In this document: positions 63,080 through 64,000 of the stretch, piece by piece
How positions within the stretch are numbered: the first letter of the stretch is position 1
Layout: every line of letters starts with the position of its first letter
From: Gammaproteobacteria bacterium UBA2965
GTDB taxonomy: Bacteria; Pseudomonadota; Gammaproteobacteria; Pseudomonadales; Azotimanducaceae
Length of the DNA: 64,000 nucleotides
Assembly (NCBI GenBank): GCA_002348385.1
Contig: DEBD01000037.1
Location: 114,266-178,265, forward strand
Direction: 5' to 3'
Program-made: the position numbers and the translations under genes
The notes under the pieces: model-generated
What the model saw: only the letters and a program-made list of their open reading frames with translations
Databases searched by the model: none
Told to the model about the DNA's origin: nothing

Positions 63080-64000
63080 CTACAGCTTCAACAACTGCTT
63101 TCCGAAGTTCTGACCAGAAAACAAACGCATCAATGTAGTCGGCGCATTCTCGAAGCCGTGTTGAATATCTTCCTTGTAGACAATTCGGCCAGCGCGAATC
63201 CATTCCTCCATCCGCGCCAGCGCCGCGGCATGCTCGCTTTCGTAGCCGCTCAGCAAGAACCCTTGAATAGTCGCTTGCCGGAATACGATGTTGAAGTAGT
63301 TGGCCGGCCCCGGCGGCAGAGTTTCCTGCTCGTAGCGGGAGATGCCGCCACAGATGACAATTCGTGCGTGGGGCGCAATGCGCGTGAGCGCGTCATTGAG
63401 TACATCGCCGCCCACATTGTCGAAAAACACATTGATCCCGGCGGGACACAGCTCCTTCAACCGGCCCTTGATGCTCTCGTTTTTGTAGTCGATGGCCGCA
63501 TCAATGCCTGCCTCTTCGACCAGCCAGGCACATTTCTTAGGACCGCCAGCAACACCTATCACCCGACAGCCAGCAATCTTGGCAATCTGACAAACCATCG
63601 ATCCCACGGCACCCGCAGCACCCGACACCACAACGGTGTCTCCCGGTTCCGGACGACCCACTTTCAGCAGGCCGAAGTAGGCTGTCAGCCCGGTGCTGCC
63701 GAGCGGTCCAAGCCGGGTCAGCATGAGGTCATCTTCCGGTAACACGGTGAGGGCGCTGCGCGGCATATCGGCAAACTCCTGCCAGCCCACATAGCCGAAC
63801 ACCTTGCTCCCCAAAGCCAGCTTGGCATCCTGCGACTCGATCACCTCGCCCATACCGCGGCCGATCATCACATCGCCGATCTTGGCACCACCGGAGTAAC
63901 CGGAGATGTTTTCGAGCTTACCCTTCTGCGAAGGCTCAAAACTGAGGTATTCCACCTTCACGCGGACGCGCCCTTTCTCCAGTGGGCCCAACTCCACCTC
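63080..64000 (-). CDS. NADP-dependent medium-chain reductase, 5' truncated by window
   Basis: About 307 codons in view; the frame remains open to the window edge and ~30 N-terminal residues are missing. GAAGAVGSMVCQIAKIAGCR binds NADP, SFEPSQKGKLEN and GGISRYEQETLPPGPANYF match the prostaglandin reductase/curA-like zinc-free group. Reduces enones. Converges on the methyltransferase. Confidence 0.85.
   Translation of the reverse strand, partial: EVELGPLEKGRVRVKVEYLSFEPSQKGKLENISGYSGGAKIGDVMIGRGMGEVIESQDAKLALGSKVFGYVGWQEFADMPRSALTVLPEDDLMLTRLGPLGSTGLTAYFGLLKVGRPEPGDTVVVSGAAGAVGSMVCQIAKIAGCRVIGVAGGPKKCAWLVEEAGIDAAIDYKNESIKGRLKELCPAGINVFFDNVGGDVLNDALTRIAPHARIVICGGISRYEQETLPPGPANYFNIVFRQATIQGFLLSGYESEHAAALARMEEWIRAGRIVYKEDIQHGFENAPTTLMRLFSGQNFGKQLLKL

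Overview
The window is about 64 kb of high-GC DNA from a Gram-negative bacterium, most likely an uncultured, environmental proteobacterium (probably gamma). The evidence is an RND efflux pump with a lipoprotein adaptor, lipobox and Sec signal peptides, Shine-Dalgarno-led genes and dense operons. No rRNA, tRNA, CRISPR array, plasmid or phage module was seen. Nearly all genes belong to oxidative catabolism of hydrophobic or aromatic-like compounds: four Rieske oxygenase alpha subunits, a P450, five SDRs, two aldo/keto reductases, LLM-type flavin enzymes, two acyl-CoA ligases, three acyl-CoA dehydrogenases, two enoyl-CoA hydratases, a thiolase/DUF35 pair, a class III CoA transferase, four GPH-type MFS transporters and one other MFS carrier. 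The substrate cannot be read from sequence; a steroid, terpenoid or amide-linked aromatic would fit.

Layout. 1-7.1 kb: hydrolase, sulfotransferase, SDR, Rieske, SDR, an unknown membrane protein and an LLM remnant. 7.1-15.2 kb: TetR/RND efflux operon, GPH transporter, nitroreductase, SDR. 15.2-18.7 kb: amidase, Rieske with a small partner, SDR, CMD-family protein. 18.7-20.4 kb: a scar region with a decayed CMD gene end, an IS110 fragment and a TTG-started sulfotransferase. 20.4-24.9 kb: CMD/AhpD pair divergent from a FabH-SRPBCC-AKR-LLM operon. 24.9-34.6 kb: SDR, hydratase and ligase divergent from a GST-AKR-P450 operon, then LLM, Rieske, GST. 34.6-39.3 kb: minus operon of PQQ-like protein, RDD protein, CoA transferase and transporter. 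39.5-51.6 kb: plus-strand operon of ligase, MFS, penicillin-acylase-like hydrolase, Rieske, TetR, serine hydrolase, two acyl-CoA dehydrogenases and hydratase. 51.6-59.6 kb: minus operon of transporter, [2Fe-2S] thioredoxin-fold protein, SnoaL, dehydrogenase, DUF35, thiolase, dienelactone hydrolase and alkaline phosphatase. 59.8-64 kb: VOC proteins, transporter, methyltransferase and a cut-off reductase.

The most striking observation is two genes that each run through an in-frame TGA exactly where the family has its catalytic cysteine, each followed by a hairpin that fits the bacterial SECIS pattern: an AhpD/CMD-like protein with a C-G-Y-U motif (20385-20900, minus) and an omega-like glutathione S-transferase with a U-P-W motif (28303-28998, plus). 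Both are read here as selenoproteins; a start-to-stop gene caller would split or truncate both. The selenocysteine machinery (selA, selB, selC, selD) is not in this window, so the inference rests on motif position, frame, hairpins and start-site evidence.
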